In this document: positions 47,274 to 59,734 of the stretch, piece after piece
Layout: each line of letters starts with the position of its first letter
How positions within the stretch are numbered: position 1 is the stretch's first letter
Source of the DNA: Pyrus communis
Lineage: Eukaryota > Streptophyta > Magnoliopsida > Rosales > Rosaceae
Reading direction: 5' to 3'
Length of the DNA stretch: 64,000 bases
Assembly: GCF_963583255.1 (NCBI RefSeq)
Contig: NC_084804.1
Location: 35,198,453 to 35,262,452, forward strand
The notes under the pieces: generated by a model
Seen by the model: the letters and a program-made list of their open reading frames with translations, nothing else
What the model was told of the DNA's origin: nothing
Database searches by the model: none
Translations under genes and position numbers: made by a program

Positions 47274-50200
47274 ATGGAAGGAGGAGGAGAAGTTGGTGAG
47301 TTGCAGGACTGGGAGGTGCTCCACAGCTTCGACCCTGCCCTGGTTAACTTGGACGACTCCGTTCAAACTCCCAGGAGCTTCGAGGGAATCGATGTTCACG
47401 CCGAGGGTATGATCAGGCCTGATTACTTCTCTCTCGATAATCATGACAAGTCTGGGTATGGAAAGGGGGTGGTTGATGTCGCCGAAGAGGGTTCAGTTGA
47501 GTCGGACAACCCCAGTTGGATTGACCCGGATTCGGTGACTCGCTATGGCGGAAAAGAATCGGGTGGGTTTTGGTCTGATTCGGCAAGTGATCGGTCCGAT
47601 GACCGTAAAAGTAATGATTTTGAGGGGAAAAACGAATTGGGTTTTGTGGAAAATGAGAAAAGCCATGTTGGTTTTAAGGGTTTTGGAGAAATGTTAGCTG
47701 TGGACGAGAATTTTGGGAAATTTGGGTTGGATGCTCAGGGCCGAGTGAGCTTTGAAGAAATTGGGGAAAACGGAAGCCTTGATAAGGATTTGGGTAAGTT
47801 CTGGTCTGATTCAGGCGGCGACAGTCTGGTTTCGGTGAAATTTGAGAAGGTTGCGAAGGAAAGCGAGATAGGTTTTAGTGGTTTGGAAAGTGGAAATAAC
47901 TTGGACAATGAACCAGAAGAAGGACAGTCAGTTGAGAGTCAAAGTGCTGCAGTTGAAGAAGAGAAATCGGAGGTGAAATCCGGTGAAGAGGTAGTGAAGA
48001 GGACAATCTTGTGGTGGAAGGTCCCATTTGAGGTTTTAAAGTATTGTGTTTTCAGGGTAAGCCCTGTTTGGTCCTTGTCCGTCGCTGCAGCTGTAATGGG
48101 TTTGGTGTTCTTGGGGCGGAGATTGCGCAAGATGAAGCGGAAGAGCCAGAGCCTGCAGCTCAAGGTTACTCTGGATGATAAGGTCAGTTATTGCACTTTA
48201 TTATTGGATAGTGATCATTTTTTTCACTTCATGTTATTGCAATATATTAAGTATGCCTGCATTGAGATCACTATGTGGTCTGTACGTTATGGCTGTCAAT
48301 TAAAAGCTTAATCTGTAATTTTGCGTAATAAATTTTTTTGCGTCTGTTCATCCAGTAGTGTTTGTAATTTATTTGGAAAGTTAAAAAGTTGAAATCCGAA
48401 GCTTTTTGCAACTCATGTGATCAGTTGAGTCAAAAGACATTTGAGCTCGTTTCTCTGTATGTTGGCATTAGTTTACTTCTTTGAAACCACTATATCAAAC
48501 TCTTCATATTCGCAGGACTTCTTGTAATAAATTATTAAAAACCAGGATTCCAGTAAAAGGAACCTGCCCAAGTGCAATAGGATTCATACTGATATGTCTT
48601 TGCTTTTGTTTGCCAATTTATTGGGACTTTGATCGTTTGGCGATTTGTGCACAGCAAAATTTTAATGCTGCCATTTCACATCTTTCTTTTGTACTTTTCA
48701 ATTTTGATTACTTTTCTTAAAGATATCATTTGGGAGTACTTTTCTCTGACTGTTTTGCTTGTTCTCGACATTTTCTGGTGCAAAGGATTTTAAAATCCTG
48801 TTTAATCACCTTCATCCATTATTTTTCTTGTATTCTCCATGATAGATTATGATATTATGTTTGCTTACTGGTATCACTTTTTTTCTCTCTCGTTTCATTG
48901 GTTTGGAAACAAAGGATATTTGATTAAGATAAAAATTAATTACCAAAGTTTACGTAGAGGTGAACAAGTAGTCAACGTTATACAGACAAACATTTAGATA
49001 GCAAACATTTTTGGAAGCTGTGAACATTAACACAAAGGTGGTTCCCCAATCTCTCTGTCCTGCAAAAACTAATTCTCTTATCCTTTCCCCTTAACAAAAC
49101 AAAACATAGATCCAAAAAGAAACTAATACCCTGCAAGTTGACTATCCAAGGATCTATGCTGATGCCACAACCCACTGATTTTGATTCCACCAATTGGCTT
49201 CAGCCTCTATCCACTATTTGTTTTTTTCTGTCATCGCATCTTAATGCTCATGTATCTGCAATTTTTTTTTTTTCATTTGCCGCGGCATCTTCACTTATGA
49301 ATTTTAGGGATTGGTGTGGTTCTATAAGTGAAGGGAAGAAACATGTATAAATGTTTGAAATTTTATTTAAACCAAGTCTATATTTTGATAGCTGCAGTGA
49401 ACTGGAAAGAAATGTAGGCTCAGAGATCAGTGAATCTAATATTTAAAAAAAATAAAATAAAATAAAAAAATTATACACAGGGAGAAGTAATCTCTTTAGA
49501 AGAACATGTGAAAGCTTGCTTAATGTAGGCCAGTAAGAAAGTACTGCGTGAAAACATAAAACTAGAAACAAAATAGACTCTTAATGAAGTCTGTTAACTT
49601 ATTCTATACGTTCAAATTAGCAAAAAGGTAAAAGAGCTCTTTTATGAAACTTTTACCTGGGGTTCCTGGAAGTCATAATCCATACTAGGTAAAAAAAATA
49701 CAGCACGATCAGTGATCACTGATCAAAAGAACGGTAGTCATACTAGTGAATGTTTAACAAGAAATGAAATCCTTATATTTTGCATGATTGCATTATCTTT
49801 ACAGTGCCTTTGCCAAGTGAGCTATAGGTGATTTTCCTGTTTTGGCAATTTTTATTTGGGATTATAAGTTGCAGAAACCCTCAAGTGAAGCCAGTGATAA
49901 TCAACCTCATCGTGCATCTTAGGAAATGGTTAAAAAGAACAAGTTCTGTTGGATTTGCTTATTCTTCAGATCCTTGTCTCGGCCGTGAGATCTAGCTCAA
50001 GCGGTATTAGGTTAGGGGTGGGAAAATGGTAGAACCTTATTCATGTTGTTGTAAGAAAAAAATGATTGTTTTCTGGTGGGATTTCATTTTGTTATATGAG
50101 TTACGCACTTGGTTTTACAAATGTGATCTTTTGGTCTACTGTTTTGAGATACACGTTGAAGTGGCCAACCAAGGATATATAACTGAACGATTTTTGCAGA

Positions 50201-50331
50201 AGGTGTCTCAGTTCACAAGTCGTGCTGCACGTCTCAATGAAGCATTTTCAGTGGTGAGGCGGGTGCCTACAGTGCGACCTTCGCTGCCAGCAGCCGGAGT
50301 GAATCCATGGCCTGTAATGGGTTTGAGATAA
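47274..50331 (+). CDS. Tail-anchored-type membrane protein, candidate ATG8-interacting (ATI3-like) protein
   Basis: Two exons, 47274-48182 and 50200-50331; 1041 nt, 346 aa. The long N-terminal part is acidic and Ser/Gly-rich, likely disordered, with repeated FWSDS motifs. Near the C terminus are RTILWWKVPFEVLKYCVFRV and a hydrophobic span at about 263-281 (SLSVAAAVMGLVFLG) followed by a basic stretch. The second exon encodes a conserved tail (SRAARLNEAFSVVRRVP, ending NPWPVMGLR). Residues 12-16 are DWEVL, a textbook W-x-x-L ATG8-interaction motif with a preceding acidic residue; NPWPVM near the end could be a second. This architecture resembles the plant ATI3/DUF6821-type proteins linked to selective autophagy of the ER; the assignment is from memory and moderate. 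The start at 47274 is the first ATG in frame and reads CCATGG. Confidence 0.75.
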
Positions 50332-50801
50332 AATGATTCTTGTTGTGAAGTATATAGAAAAAGAAAGTACTTTGCCCATGACCGTGCTAAAAGTACTACG
50401 TTGTTGTGCCTTGGTTTGTATCAAAAACAATTGTGGCTGTTATGTATTAACTCTGAAATTAAGAATCATCTGTAAAATGCAGACAAAGATTACCATTTGG
50501 TATTAACTTTACTTTTCCCTGTTGTGTGGCATGCTTTATCGCCTTACTGGAATTCTCTCGGTGTGCTTTTCATGCCCACCATTGGAATTTCGAAAATGAG
50601 GAATTTCAGTGTGTTCTTAATATACCAATCCCTCCCTCTCAAGTCTTGATGCAAGTTAATACGGCATTAATCACTTATTTGGAGCCGGCTCTACAGATGA
50701 ATCTTATGAACCTTTTTGTTTACCGAAAATCGCTTCGTTCATGGACAAACCGAAACTGAAAGGAGGAAAGAGTTGCATTCTTAAATTTTACCATCGACTT
50801 T
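50332..50801. other. Convergent 3' region
   Basis: Lies between the stop codons of two convergent genes and presumably holds both 3' UTRs. The open frame at 50526-50759 has no recognisable content. Confidence 0.5.
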
Positions 50802-52089
50802 TTACATTGTGGAACAGGCAAGAGGGTTTTCATCGCTAAATGTTTGACAAGGGTAAATGTGCTGAGTTGAATACTGAGGTGGATATTGGAATACGCATTC
50901 TCCTCCTCCTTCCGGGCGCTGCTTGTTATTATTAGCCTTGTCCTTCCCTTGCCCCTTGTTATCTGCCTTGTCCTTTCCTTGCCCTTTCTCCTCACCTTGT
51001 TCTTGCTTCACTATCTCAGCATGCTTTCCGAATTCCTTCTTTATGTATTCCACCAGCTTTGCTGCTTCAACTATTCCCCTCACTCTTACCCTTGAGCTCT
51101 CCATATTTGCTTCTACACTTAGAACACCTACAATATGCCAAAGAAAAATGAGCCGGTTAATTTCACCAATGATCCCTAAACTCGTCCGTCGTCCCTGTGT
51201 TTTATTCTCATTCATTACTAAAATCTTGTTTTCTATAGACAACAAGAGAAATGGTACTTCTTGTTCCGAATTAAGAACAACAGAAAAATGAACTATTTAG
51301 GTTAAACGAACAAACGATTTCCGATTTTGATGATACATAACATGAAGCAGCAGTTGCGCATCCTGGGATTTACCTTTTATTTTCTCCAAGTATTTCTTAA
51401 TGTCAATTGCACAGCCTTCGCAATGCATTAACGTTTTGAGAACCACAACTTTCACCTGAGGCGGAGCCTACATTTCCAGTCCCAAAAACGGTAATACTAA
51501 TATATATCGTATAAAAAAATGAATGCTTCTCCCCGTAATTTAGACCAGATGGATTAGAATACCATTTAAATAAAGAACATACCGCTTCTTTCTTTTCGGG
51601 CTCCTTTTTCTGTTTGTTTTCTGGTTTTGGCATTGGAGATATGAGTTCAGCGTTTCTACTAAACTTGTTTTGTACTCTCTCCAAAACCCTTAGAGGGTCG
51701 GCTTTCTTCCCCTTCACAGTCACTTTATGATTTGGGTAATCAACCACAACCTCTTCAACACCTAATCAATCAAAAGAAAATCTCCAAAAGTTATACATGC
51801 AAGTACACTATACTATCGAAATACAACAACAACAACAAAGTTTTATCCTACTAAGTGGGGTCAGCTATATGAATCTTAGAAAGTCACTGCGCTCTGTTTT
51901 GCTTCATGTCTTCCGTTAGCTCAGTATATTATAATTGAGATGCACAGCAAAAAGAACAGAGATATTTGTATAAAAAATTTTACCTTCAAAACTTCTCAAA
52001 CACTTGGAAACCTTACTTTGGCATCCTTCACAATGCATTAATACTTTCAACACAATTTCTTCACCGGAATTGTTATTTCTCTCTGTCAT
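50802..52089 (-). CDS. Heavy-metal-associated isoprenylated plant protein (HIPP), two HMA domains
   Basis: Exons (minus): 52089-51984, 51761-51583, 51467-51374, 51127-50802; 705 nt, 234 aa, phases consistent. Two ATX1-like HMA domains each carry MHCEGC (metal-binding Cys about 20/23 and 111/114). Between them is a Lys/Glu/Pro-rich linker (MPKPENKQKKEPEKKE). After HMA2 comes a short repeat-rich hydrophilic stretch (GQGKDKADNKGQGKDKANNN). The protein ends FSDENPLACSTM; the last four residues, CSTM, form a CaaX box predicted to be farnesylated, which defines HIPPs. The family buffers or shuttles metals such as Zn, Cu and Cd, at membranes or in the nucleus; the metal here cannot be told from sequence. 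Intron 1 holds a SINE-like fragment. The gene converges with the gene at 47274. Confidence 0.92.
51823..51950. mobile_element. SINE-like fragment in HIPP intron 1
   Basis: Contains ACAACAACAACAAAG followed by CCTACTAAGTGGGGTCAGCT and ATATGAATCTTAGAAAG. This closely resembles a block found in many angiosperm SINE 3' regions (recognised from memory). Boundaries are approximate. Confidence 0.5.
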
Positions 52090-52800
52090 GTTGAAGTTGG
52101 GTTGCTAGGAATCCCCTTTTTGACACAAGCCGCTTGCGGATTACCAAACATAGATGATTTATGGTTGGAAACTTTGTTCTTGAAGTTAATATGTATTTCC
52201 GTTAAGAATAGGACATTGAGTGTCCATAAACTAATGACAAATTGTGGTTTAAGAAGTCTTTTAACTCTTTTTTATGTTACATTATTTCATTTATATTTAC
52301 TCTTACCAAGTGGAAGATAATAGTTCCTATTTATGTGGTTAATAATCTTTCGCATGCCTTTTTATGTGGTTAATTGTTCATGGCCCGTGTGACAGTGCAG
52401 AGTGGTACAACATTCCGATCGAGGTTTAAAACATGAACTTTGGTCATCAAATTACTAGGCACAACTGCTGCAGCCTTAGCAGATGCATCTGCACTTTCCA
52501 AAAAAAGGAGCAGATAATTTTGTTGGTACTACTGGTTTGTACACATATCACAACATCATACATTTCCCAAGAAGCTAAAATTATGTGCTTATGTTCTCCT
52601 CCTTTATTAACTACCAAATGTCGACAATAACCATTGTTGGTACCCGAGGTTTCACCTATCAAAAAAGATATCCAAGACTTGGCTTCGTGGATGTACTTGC
52701 ATGCGTATGAGCTCAACGATAACTATGAACAACCTTCTATAACTATTCAAGGTTTAGAATATATGGACCTCCTTGCAGTTGTTGGTTATATGAGATGCCT
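52090..52800. other. Intergenic region between HIPP start and MOCS2A stop
   Basis: Both neighbours are on the minus strand. The region should contain the HIPP promoter and the MOCS2A 3' UTR. No coding signal is supported on either strand. Confidence 0.45.
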
Positions 52801-53118
52801 TCAGCCACCACTTATCGGAGGTATTATGGCCAACTCATCCTTGTCTTTAACGACTGCAGAATCAGCTGTGTACGCCTCATTAAGAGCAAGCACCATGCAT
52901 CCTCGGATCTCTGTCAAGCTTGGAAACATGGCAATGAGCTTATCTAAACAATCAAGGGCAGTACTACCAGAGGACACCTCCAGTGGCATATCACTCAAGC
53001 CAGTTAGACCACGAGCCCTGGCAAAGAACAACACCTTTATCTTAACAGATGAACCCTCGATCCCCTGACTGGTAGAGTCCATGGTTACCGTCTTACTCTC
53101 TTCTTGTTTGAAATCCAT
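52801..53118 (-). CDS. Molybdopterin synthase sulfur carrier subunit (MoaD / MOCS2A)
   Basis: Single coding exon, 105 aa. Small ubiquitin-fold protein that carries sulfur as a C-terminal thiocarboxylate and donates it, with the MoaE/MOCS2B subunit, to convert precursor Z (cPMP) into molybdopterin in the cytosol. Seen: the MoaD core [55 protein letters not shown], and the diagnostic end AIIPPISGG with the double Gly that is adenylated and thiolated. The first about 25 residues are a plant-type extension rich in Ser, Thr and Glu. An acceptor (ATGAGGCAG) lies just before the start, so a 5'-UTR exon is probably spliced from about 55265-55390 across a 2.1-kb intron. Confidence 0.95.
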   Translation of the reverse strand: MDFKQEESKTVTMDSTSQGIEGSSVKIKVLFFARARGLTGLSDMPLEVSSGSTALDCLDKLIAMFPSLTEIRGCMVLALNEAYTADSAVVKDKDELAIIPPISGG

Positions 53119-53129
53119 TGCAGAACACC

Positions 53130-55390
53130 CTGCCTCATGAATTAGTTGTTGTGAAGCATGTTGGCTGCAACTTTAAGACACCAATAACTAATCAAAACTG
53201 ATAAACGATATGGAAATCAGCGGAAAAACAAAAACTAATTTCTTTCATGCTTATCAAAAAAGGAAAAATCTACAACTCATGTTTGACATTGACTGGCAAG
53301 GATAATGCAATTAAACAATTCCAATATCAGTCATACAATTATATAGATTTGACCTCACAAAGTCTAGCATGACTCCAATTCTCACAATTGTCTTCTCGTT
53401 AGCCAGACAACTAATCCACAGCCGTTTTTCGAGATCTGGCATAAACAAATCTTACCCCCAGGATTTGTGAGCCTATATCTTTGAAATATGTCAGATTTAC
53501 AATTCTAGATAACTAAATCTTTGCCATTGCCACAACAGCAAGAACAGGTCTTTCTAATACTAGTTCTAGTGACATTAGCAAATCGTTACAATACCATCAT
53601 CACATTTCCTGTGAACTATGAGTTTGAAAATGCAGAAGGAGACAAAGTAGCAATGATCAATGTCATTAAAGCTTTCTCATGTATTTTCAACACCTTATAA
53701 GCATCAGAATCACAGCAGCATTCTCAACAATACCATCATCACATTCAACTTCAGAAAATTAATCAGGACAGGGAATAGATCCATCAACAAACCCATTATT
53801 CCATTTCCCTCCAACAAAAGGTCCATCTGGAAATTCCAAGTGACATAATTTGAGTTATCCAATTTTACAGTAATAGTATTAAACACATTTGATAAAAAAA
53901 ACAAAAAAAAATTGGTATTGCACACACTTGGAATTAAAGATGAAATTGGAGACTGAGTAAGGGCTAACTGATTAGCAGTAACCATTGTGCACAAGCACAA
54001 CCAAAGAGAAAGCAGATAGCTTCAGTTGTAAGAAAGCTAGCTATAGAAACAAAGAATCAAAACCACAGAATCAAAAGCAGATAACGAGCCACACAGATCT
54101 GATAGAATCCGTGACAGAAATCAACAATCTCAGCAACGATGCAACTATAAACAGAAAACCCCCAAGAACTAGGGTTTGAAAGTTTTAGTTATATTTGGGA
54201 TAACCTATGCCTAAGTGATGAATGTTTCTTGGGTATCTGTGTCCTCCGCAAGAACCCAAACATTGAGTTTTCATGTAACTGCAAGAATAGTAATAACCCT
54301 TCCCCACCTGTTAGTAACCCAACAGCGAAAAACCAATTGGCACTGATAGTTGCGAAAAAATTTGTTGCGCTATAGAGTAACGCTTCCCCAAATACAAGGA
54401 TTTCGATTTGGCTCACCAAAAAAATATGTGCCCGATTGTAACTAGCAATGTTGAGGAAACTAGAATGGACAGCTTTACACATTTCATGTATATGTATCAA
54501 TCAAAACAAAGTTGGAACTCCTACAAATTAACTCGATGCCAGACAACTTCTATAACACAAAATTTCCACACAGGTGTGGAGGATTAGCTAATTAGAAACC
54601 TCACTTTTACTTGATATTGCATACAACAAAATTTGGATGCAAACTCAAACCTCAAAATGGGTTTCTCTCAACTCCGGTTTTAAACTACACCACCTCTGAA
54701 CACTGTAAGATTCCAAGAGACAATGATGACTCAAAGCACGTGTTGAAGATTACATACATACAGGTGAATCTAGATATCATTGGATTATCCCATTCCCATC
54801 CCTCAATCACTAAATTTTGATGTAAACTATAAGCTATTACAAACATTCAGAGGCATGAATATCAAGTCAAGTCCTTATTAATTAATCACGATAATTAAAA
54901 AATAACCACAATAATAATTCAGACAATCACAGTATAATATTAGTCCTACAAGCAACAAGTATGAACTACCAACGTGAGAAAGGGAAAGCTTTGGTTTTGG
55001 CAGATGAAAGAAGTACAAAAGGACTTGAACTTTAACTGGTATTTTGGTTTCAAACAACACGAATAGAAAAACCCACCAACAAACAAACTTAAAAATTAAT
55101 TGAAAGGAGATAGCAGCAAACAAGCATTGTGCTTTTTAAGATAAAAAAAATTAAAAAAAAAGGTTCTATGGGGATGCCCAGATGATGAATCTGTGAGAAA
55201 AGAAAGTAAAAGTAAAACCCATCTCATATTTGCTTAAAAATGATGGGAAGACGTAGAAGCTTTACCTTCACCAATCGTTCAGAAGTTTCAGAGATTGCAG
55301 AGAATAAGAAGAACAAGCTAAACAGGAAGAGAGTTTTGACCAAATAAACTAAAAACAAACAAAGAAGATGACAGTGCCTGTTTTCGACAC
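53130..55390 (-). promoter_or_regulatory. Probable 5'-UTR intron and first non-coding exon of the MOCS2A gene
   Basis: On the minus strand a CT-rich leader at about 55390-55265 ends with ATTGGTGAAG followed by GTAAAGC, a good donor. The acceptor before the MOCS2A start is at about 53131. The intervening sequence is non-coding except for the Copia gag scrap. No transcript evidence is available here. Confidence 0.45.
53710..53985 (-). pseudogene. Copia-type gag fragment
   Basis: The minus-strand frame contains NTITVKLDNSNYVTWNFQMD and LLLEGNGIMGLL. This is the N-terminal gag signature of plant Ty1/Copia polyproteins (KL-x-x-xNY-x-x-W and a following GHxLxG-like turn). Only about 60 residues remain recognisable; the rest is frameshifted or lost. 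It lies inside the MOCS2A 5'-UTR intron. Confidence 0.65.
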
Positions 55391-55399
55391 TTCCGTGTT

Positions 55400-56060
55400 G
55401 GGTTTGGGTTTTTGGGCTTTTAGTTTTTATTGGTTTTTTTGTTTTGTTTTGGTTTGGGTTTATATTTTTTGACATGCTGTCTGCAAGTTGTGCAGAGAAA
55501 TGATATTCTTTATTTCTGATTTATTTATTTTATAACACTCGATTCATATATTATTCTTATAAAAATTCAATTCAATTTAACCGTCACAATAAAATTTTAA
55601 TGTTTCAAAATACAGTGTTCATGAATTTATTTGAACTCATTTATGTCTTTTCAATTCACTAATATGTTGCAAGAATCTTTGAGATATAACTTGAAAAATA
55701 GACAATTTGAATTGTTGAAGTTCGATATGGTATAAGTCCCACAACTAATCTCCATTTTTTGGGGAAAAAAATGAGGATCTCTTCTCTTAAAAAGATGATT
55801 TTTCAGTGTGCTCGAAACAAGAGAAGGTATGTTATACAATCGTGTACAAGTAGAGAAAAGTTTTTTTTCAATTACCATTTAACTTGCATAATGATATATG
55901 GCATGTGTCCATATTTCGACAACCCCCTTAAAAGTTCTGGATATTGGTGAGTGAGTTTGTAAATGGGCGTTCTGGATATTGGTGAGTGAGTTTGTAAATG
56001 GGCTATGTAACCCAATTCCCCTTTTTTCATTGACCCCAATAAGCATTAGTTAATGGCAAA
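55400..56060. other. Upstream flank of MOCS2A and AT-rich intergenic DNA
   Basis: Contains a GT/T-rich tract (55390-55470) and a 35-bp direct duplication at about 55932-56001 (GTTCTGGATATTGGTGAGTG). No gene seen. Confidence 0.45.
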
Positions 56061-56075
56061 CTATTTACGGGGTGT

Positions 56076-57165
56076 AGTCAATTTGAATTTTACGGGATTT
56101 TAATAGACTTTTTTTAAGTGACAAATTTCAAAAGATTTTAAAGATTCTCAATTCTATATGGATTTCGACAGATTTATGTGGATTTCTATTATAGATTTCT
56201 ATGGATTTCTTAGGATTTATTAGTTGAATCTTATAACATAAAATGAAATAATGCTAAAGAAACATAAACGTTTTGAATCAAAGGAGATCAATTAACAATA
56301 AATTTGGGGTGTGTTTGTTTGGGCTCACAAACTTTCATTGGACTAGACTGGACTAATTGTTAGTCCAGTCCCATGTTTGTTAGGCAGCGGGATTAAGTTA
56401 AGTGGGATTCAATCGAACTCGCTCCGACTATCTGCTTCGCTAAGGGTGCGTTTGTTGCACCGGACTGTCTCGGACTGGACTAGCTTCAGGGACTAAGCTC
56501 GATTGGCTTAGACTAGACGAAGCTGGACTAGCTTAGTGAAGCGTTTGGTACAGTGTCGGACTAAAAAACCGGACTAATAATAAATTTTATTATTATTATT
56601 ATATTTTAATTTATTTTCTATTAAAAATATCAAAATGAATATATGGAAAAATAAAAGGGCATAGCCCTCTTCTTCTTCACGAATTGCAGGTGCTTCTGCA
56701 ACTTGTAGAATTATCAAACTTTCAACGACTCAAATTGATAGGCAAATAGAACCAAATTTGCAGTTTAGAAGATGAACGAGCCTTGTTTAAGATTTATTGA
56801 TAGGCAAATAGAGGAAGATGAGGTACAAAGACTGTTCCAATGCGATGGACGTGAAAAGAAATCACATGGTGTAGGATTGGATTCTTGATGACACTTTGTA
56901 TTTATCCACCCACTCTCATATCCCTCAAAATCCTTCAACCATTAAAATCGTAATAAATCTTTGACATTCTCACTATGCCTAGATTTGAATGCATTCTTTA
57001 AACTCTTAATTGACTACTTTGATTTGGGTGTATTATTTAAAATCCTCTTAAATTCTAATTTGACTACACCATGTTTTCATAATATTTTAAAATCCTCTTT
57101 TTAAACTCTAATTGACTACACCCGACTATTAAAATTCTATCAAATCTTAATTTGACTACATCCTT
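56076..57165. mobile_element. MITE-like element with nested GGGTGTGTTTGTT-type insertions
   Basis: Outer ends are GGGTGTAGTCAATTTGAA (56076) and, inverted at 57108-57165, AATTGACTACACCC and TTTGACTACATCC. Inside, at about 56308-56580, are GGGTGTGTTTGTTTGGG and GGGTGCGTTTGTTG starts and a run of GGACTAG/CTAGTCC palindromic pieces. These are typical of another plant MITE family inserted into the first. Exact boundaries and target duplications are not resolved. Confidence 0.5.
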
Positions 57166-58650
57166 TAGAATAAAACCTTGCTTTAATAGTGGAGTGAATA
57201 ATTTCCCATTGCTTCATTTTCAACAGTAGTACCATCACACTCTCCAAATCACACATGGGATGTACAGACCTCCATCTATTTACTCCCCCCAATTCCTTTC
57301 CTTCCGTCCGTGTCTCTCTCCACATTACTGCTGAGTTTCCCAGAAAACATTGAGGATTCAATTGATTCATAGCCATCTGCTTCCTCCACAGATCTTCTTC
57401 GCAGCACAGCATATGCCTCCGTCACACTCAGGTATTTCACTGATTTGGGTTTTTATGCAAATACAAATTCGAGTCCATTGATCTGTTGATTTGGGTTTAT
57501 TTCTCTTTTCTGACCTAAAAGAAAACCCTAATGTAAGATTGGCCTTGGCCATATCTGAGTCCAGATTGATTTCATTCACCCACATTTCTTAACAAATTCC
57601 CCAATAAGGCATTTCCCTTCATATTTTCGTACATTTTATAGCTCTAATCAAGTCTTTTTTGACCTGTTTATTTCCCTAATACAGTTGTTAATAGGTGAGT
57701 AAGTTCCATGCCTGCAAAACCCTAATTACTTTGATTCAGTTATCTTTCAGGAACCTAATTTCATTACCTCAAGGTTGACGCCTACAAAGTTGGAATTTTC
57801 CCTGAATCCGGGAAATTCCCTGAACTTGTTAAGTTCATTGACGAAGTGTTTTTGGATTGAATCCCAAAGTTCCCGTTTCAAGGCTTGGTCTTTTGTGCAC
57901 ATTTTGCGTGGTGGGTTTTGTAAATCATCGCATTTTATTGAAGGTATTTGATCTGGGTATTCTAAACTTATCAACTGTTTTTCCGAGTTTGCAAAACAGT
58001 TCTGTGGTTTTGGGGAAGCCCTTTGATTTGTGAACTTTGAAGGAGCTGTATATTCTTGTGTTTGGTAGTGCGAAAGTGGTCTTGATTCTTCAGAAGCTTA
58101 TTACTGTTGTGGAAATTGTGATTTGGCGATTGTGTAGGTTGAGTTCGAAACGTTCTTGAGAAATATAGTAAAAGGGTTGGCACAGATGGGTAAGCCATTG
58201 GTTTTTTAAATCTTGGAAAAACCAGTGACAGATTGTTGCTTTCTCTGCATAAGTGATGCTACTTTTACTACAACACATACAGGCCCAACAATTTTCCTCA
58301 ACATTTTAAATGAAGAAACAAGTGTTGCAAACGTTAAAACAATCAACGTTTCGGTTACTTGGTAGAGGATCTTTGGACACCTGAAATTTTAAACAAAAAT
58401 TGCATTCCCTAAATGTAATTTGAAAGGATAAATAATTCTCAATGAGAAAAAAATTGAAACACCATAATCATTGCCCGATAGAAAAGAATATCCAATGAAG
58501 GGGAATCTAGATACATACTGGCACTGATATAACTTTTTACACAGAGGGACGCTATTCTATACACTCGTTTGAATATAAATATAGAAAAGAAAATAAAAAG
58601 AATTGTACCTTTAAAAATTAAAAAGTTGATAATTGAATATCTTGCCAACT
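57166..58650. other. Intergenic region with exon-like plus-strand stretch
   Basis: At 57411-57430 the plus strand reads ATGCCTCCGTCACACTCAG followed by GTATTTC, a start codon and donor-like context after a leader-like tract. At 57765-57865 a frame reads KVGIFPESGKFPEL and then stops. These could be remnants of a gene 5' end, but no continuing coding exon was found. I do not call a gene. Confidence 0.3.
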
Positions 58651-58674
58651 GGAATTAGGAGATCAGTTCCCATC

Positions 58675-58815
58675 CTACTCCATAGCGCCGGAGAATCCAA
58701 GACAAGCAGATGACACAAGTGAAACAGTCGATATAGAGAAGTTAGATCCGTGATGCTTCAACAAATTCGAATCACTTTGTTTTGTCGCCATCACATTTCA
58801 CTTGACTATCTGCAA
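58675..58815 (-). other. Candidate 3'-UTR exon of the EDR2-C-like gene, with a 38-codon open frame
   Basis: On the minus strand an acceptor (ATACTTGCAG) precedes 58815. If joined to the donor at the end of the DUF1336 coding exon, the junction TG|A makes a stop, so this would be 3' UTR. It contains ATG at 58791 and a stop at 58675, encoding a 38-residue Ser-rich peptide of no known family. Confidence 0.3.
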
Positions 58816-59734
58816 GTATAACCATATCCAGGGTTGTAGGTCAATATGACTCTGTAAAACAAAGGTGATAATGTACATAAAAATAGATGCAATCAAGGTG
58901 CGAATAGTATCATCCGCAAAAGTTTACTTGACCAAAAAGATCGACAAAATATTACTATGGCTGTCTTTCGTTAGACATGTAAACACCAAAATCTTAATCT
59001 TAGTCCTGAAAAATTGAATATAAACATTACACCCACTAAAGGAAAAAGAAAGGTTTCTTCACACCCCGTCATCAACTACTTGACATATATAAAGCAGACA
59101 GGCCCAATTCGCCTCTGTGCAAGATATCCCGCAAGATCCAGAGGACCATAGTCCATATTTTTTGTGCAAATTTAAAATGTGTGTCTATTCAAAAGCTTAA
59201 ATCCGAGTTCAAATATCATTTACGTCCACCTGAGCAGCATTCATGGATACATTGTCATTCCTTGAGTGTATCATTTGACAACGAGCAAATAAATGATGCC
59301 ATAAAAATTCTTATTTTGCACAATGCCACCAGAAATTAGATCCTAATTGTTAGCAACATTGATTCAGACTTCGAGAACGAAATAGTTTATTGTTTGTTCA
59401 AGATAAAGGGAGCATATGGGACAAAAGGTGAAGACAATGTACTGGACAGGCCACAGTATGATTACACATTCCAAACTGCAGAACAAATTTCCTAATGATA
59501 GGACCAAGAAACAGGGAAAACACGAGGACAGAAAGAAAAAAGAAAAAAGAAGCAATTTAAGCCGCATGCAGGAAAAAAGATTACAAATTTCTTTGAATTT
59601 GTTTGAAAGTTTCTTTCAAAACAAAAGATAATTATGATGAGGAAGCATTTTGATGACGTTTCTTCCATGGCAGAAACGCCACATCATGCAAAACTAAAAA
59701 AAAAAATATCAAGGTGACCACTGGTCAGAAGAAC
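58816..59734. other. Non-coding sequence downstream of the DUF1336 coding exon
   Basis: Either 3' UTR or a 3'-UTR intron of the upstream gene. The open frames here (59364-59631) are on both strands, low-complexity, and not supported. Confidence 0.4.

Noticed and set aside
52634..53068. 144-codon plus-strand frame
   Set aside because: Antisense shadow of the MOCS2A gene.
57411..57865. Possible small plus-strand gene beginning ATGCCTCCG
   Set aside because: There is a start and a donor-like site but no in-phase downstream exon with conserved sequence.
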